From NCBI RefSeq assembly GCF_002980625.1, contig NZ_PVLR01000036.1, forward strand, positions 89,803-153,802: DNA of 64,000 nt, given 5' to 3'. Both the position numbers and the translations under genes were made by a program. Source of the DNA: Malikia spinosa (GTDB lineage Bacteria; Pseudomonadota; Gammaproteobacteria; Burkholderiales; Burkholderiaceae_C). Below the pieces are notes generated by a model that worked only from the letters and a program-made list of their open reading frames with translations, had not been told where the DNA came from and searched no databases. Below are positions 62,697 to 64,000 of this stretch, one piece after another (the stretch's first letter is position 1; every line of letters begins with the position of its first letter).

Positions 62697-63503
62697 TCAG
62701 TCGGCGAGAACCGTGAAGACCTGGCTGCCGCTGTCGTACTGCTGCAGGTACTGGCCGATGGTCTCGAAGGTGGCCGTCTGCGGCTGGCCGTCCTGGTCCG
62801 AAGTCGAGATCTCGGCACTGAACAATGAACCCAGCAGCAGCTTGAAACGGTTCACGTTGACAGGCTGGGCCGAAAAATGCGCCCGCGTATTGGCCTTGAT
62901 CTGGTTCAGCTCCGAGGTCTGGTAGATCGCAGCCTGGATCACGTCGAGTACGAATTCGGTGCAGTTCTGCCGGCCCAGGGTATAGGGATTGGCGATCAGC
63001 GAGTAATGGGGGTCGTGCAGCGCGCTGTAGGCCGGTGACGCGATCACTTCGAGCAAGCGTTTTTGCAGCTCGGCCGATGGCACGATGATGCCTGCCTCTA
63101 GCTCGGCGACGCCCGAAAAGAAGTCCACCGGAAAATCCTGCACCAGCTCGCTGACGTCGGGCCGGCCGTCCTTCTGGTACAGGTTGTAGATCGCATAGCC
63201 TGGCAGCTTGCGCTGGTCGGCGGTGGTGATCTCCGAGTAGACGGCGAAGGCCACATGGGTGAAATGCATGCCCTGCGGCAGTTCCGAGGCCGGGCGGCCC
63301 ATGCGTGCGAGCAGCGCGACATGCGCGCCTTGACTGGCCAGTTGGCGTTCGACCTTCTTGGAAAAGCTCACCACCTGTTCCGGCTGGAAGTGCAGTGGCG
63401 TGCCGGGGCTGCTGAAGCTGGAGCTGAAGCCCGAAGCCTGAACCGCACCGGCCAGCCAGGCCAGGGCGAGGCCGGAAATCTCTCTGCGCCATCTGACCTG
63501 CAT
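62697..63503 (-). CDS. DUF2145 family secreted protein, copy 1
   Basis: A 268-aa protein with a signal peptide cut near residue 23 (AVQA|SGFSS). The sequence is clearly related to copy 2 along its whole length, including FTHVAFAVYSEITT and GRQNCTEFVLDVIQAAIY. Copy 2 begins 9 bp after its stop. The possible Cys/His catalytic pair is kept in both. The duplication is old, since many positions differ. Confidence 0.85.
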   Translation of the reverse strand: MQVRWRREISGLALAWLAGAVQASGFSSSFSSPGTPLHFQPEQVVSFSKKVERQLASQGAHVALLARMGRPASELPQGMHFTHVAFAVYSEITTADQRKLPGYAIYNLYQKDGRPDVSELVQDFPVDFFSGVAELEAGIIVPSAELQKRLLEVIASPAYSALHDPHYSLIANPYTLGRQNCTEFVLDVIQAAIYQTSELNQIKANTRAHFSAQPVNVNRFKLLLGSLFSAEISTSDQDGQPQTATFETIGQYLQQYDSGSQVFTVLAD

Positions 63504-63562
63504 CGCTGTGCTCCTGGTTGTTGCGGGCTGCTGGGCCGGACTGAGCCGCGCCAGCGCTCGAT

Positions 63563-63934
63563 TCAGTCCGGCTGGACGGGGGCGCGCGGCTTGAGCGCGA
63601 TGTCCGGCGGGATGATCGTGATGGTTTCCTCGGTGATCTCGAGCGGCGTGCCGATCGGCGCATTGGCCGCCCGCATCGAGTCGCGCGCAACTGCGGCGCT
63701 GGCGCTGCCTGCCGAGCCCAGCACCGCACCGCCTATTGCCAGCGGCACCGCCGACAGTCCTAGCGTGGCGCGCCCCGAGGCGGCGATGCTGTGGGCCGCG
63801 CTGGCGCTCGCATGGCCGCTGGCCTGTGCCGACTCACGCAGGGCGCCTGCTGAAAGCCCTTCGTCAGCCTGGGCGCTAGCCAGCCAGCCGATGAGCAGCA
63901 GTGCGGTGGGCAATTTGTGCAAGCCGTGACTCAT
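63563..63934 (-). CDS. Small secreted hypothetical protein upstream of the DUF2145 pair
   Basis: A 123-aa protein with a signal peptide cut near residue 23 (ASAQA|DEGLS). The middle (about 30-85) is Ala/Ser/Gly rich with a weakly hydrophobic stretch (SAVPLAIGGAVLGSAGSASAAVA). The end is ITEETITIIPPDIALKPRAP. No known domain. It is the first gene of the three-gene minus-strand group, 59 bp before copy 1. It may be a partner or substrate of the DUF2145 proteins, by position only. Confidence 0.7.
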   Translation of the reverse strand: MSHGLHKLPTALLLIGWLASAQADEGLSAGALRESAQASGHASASAAHSIAASGRATLGLSAVPLAIGGAVLGSAGSASAAVARDSMRAANAPIGTPLEITEETITIIPPDIALKPRAPVQPD

Positions 63935-64000
63935 GATGATTGGCTCCTGACCCTGAACGCTTTCAGTCTAGGATAAAAACCTTAGAGCGTGTTATGGACT

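Overview
The window looks like a chromosomal segment of a GC-rich betaproteobacterium of the order Burkholderiales. The reasons are the folC-SPOR-cvpA-purF-metZ-gltX gene order, the Tct-type tricarboxylate uptake system with its own TctDE pair, a QueE with a C-x14-C-x2-C cluster motif, tandem DUF2145 genes and the general codon usage. The genus cannot be fixed by eye. Most of the window is dense, high-GC core or semi-core genome. Two stretches look visibly lower in GC (judged by eye, not computed) and carry genes I do not recognise as known systems: about 2.4-6.3 kb and about 22.8-26.9 kb.

Layout. 0-6.8 kb: the end of a UvrD-like helicase-family protein, then a minus-strand run read from right to left: a WYL-domain regulator, a small zinc-ribbon protein, a 335-aa glycine-zipper/coiled-coil protein, a 482-aa protein with a possible PD-(D/E)XK nuclease motif plus glycine-rich membrane segments, then YkgJ-, DUF445- and DUF1232-family genes. 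A 23-bp inverted repeat lies upstream of the regulator. 6.8-13.8 kb: folC, a SPOR protein, cvpA, purF, metZ, gltX. 13.9-14.8 kb: eight tRNA genes (Ala, Glu, Asp, Ala, Glu, Asp, Glu, Asp) and a terminator. 14.9-18.1 kb: a thioredoxin-like gene and a MarR/VF530/HTH operon divergent from a CoA-transferase, with two perfect 15-bp palindromes between them. 18.3-22.8 kb: a 1506-aa hybrid histidine kinase.

22.8-26.9 kb: a two-gene biosynthetic cassette. One protein resembles, by motif reading only, the DIT1/PvcA isocyanide synthase family. The other is a free-standing adenylation-carrier-thioesterase protein. 27.1-29.6 kb: tRNA-Ser and a DinG-like helicase. 29.6-38.3 kb: xanthine dehydrogenase xdhAB divergent from a BMP-family nucleoside ABC transporter. 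38.5-40.0 kb: a short HPF-like protein and a TerC-family protein preceded by a probable yybP-ykoY manganese riboswitch. 40.0-43.2 kb: LysR regulator divergent from an SbtA-like bicarbonate permease, then adenine deaminase. 43.3-47.9 kb: a branched-chain amino-acid-type ABC transporter. 48-49.2 kb: queE, queD. 49.2-52.6 kb: zur divergent from a znuCBA operon headed by a small His-rich membrane protein, with a long perfect palindrome between them. 52.6-54.6 kb: a repeat-rich intergenic region, guanine deaminase, hslR. 54.6-60 kb: tctED divergent from tctCBA. 60-64 kb: hemH, a HAD phosphatase, and two tandem DUF2145 genes with a small secreted partner.

How it fits together. Several units deal with purines: purF (synthesis), nucleoside import, adenine deaminase, guanine deaminase and xanthine dehydrogenase. 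Together they form a salvage/degradation route down to urate. Metal control appears twice (Zur/Znu for zinc, the TerC leader for manganese). The two most promising places for undescribed biology are the WYL-controlled module and the PvcA-like/A-T-TE cassette.
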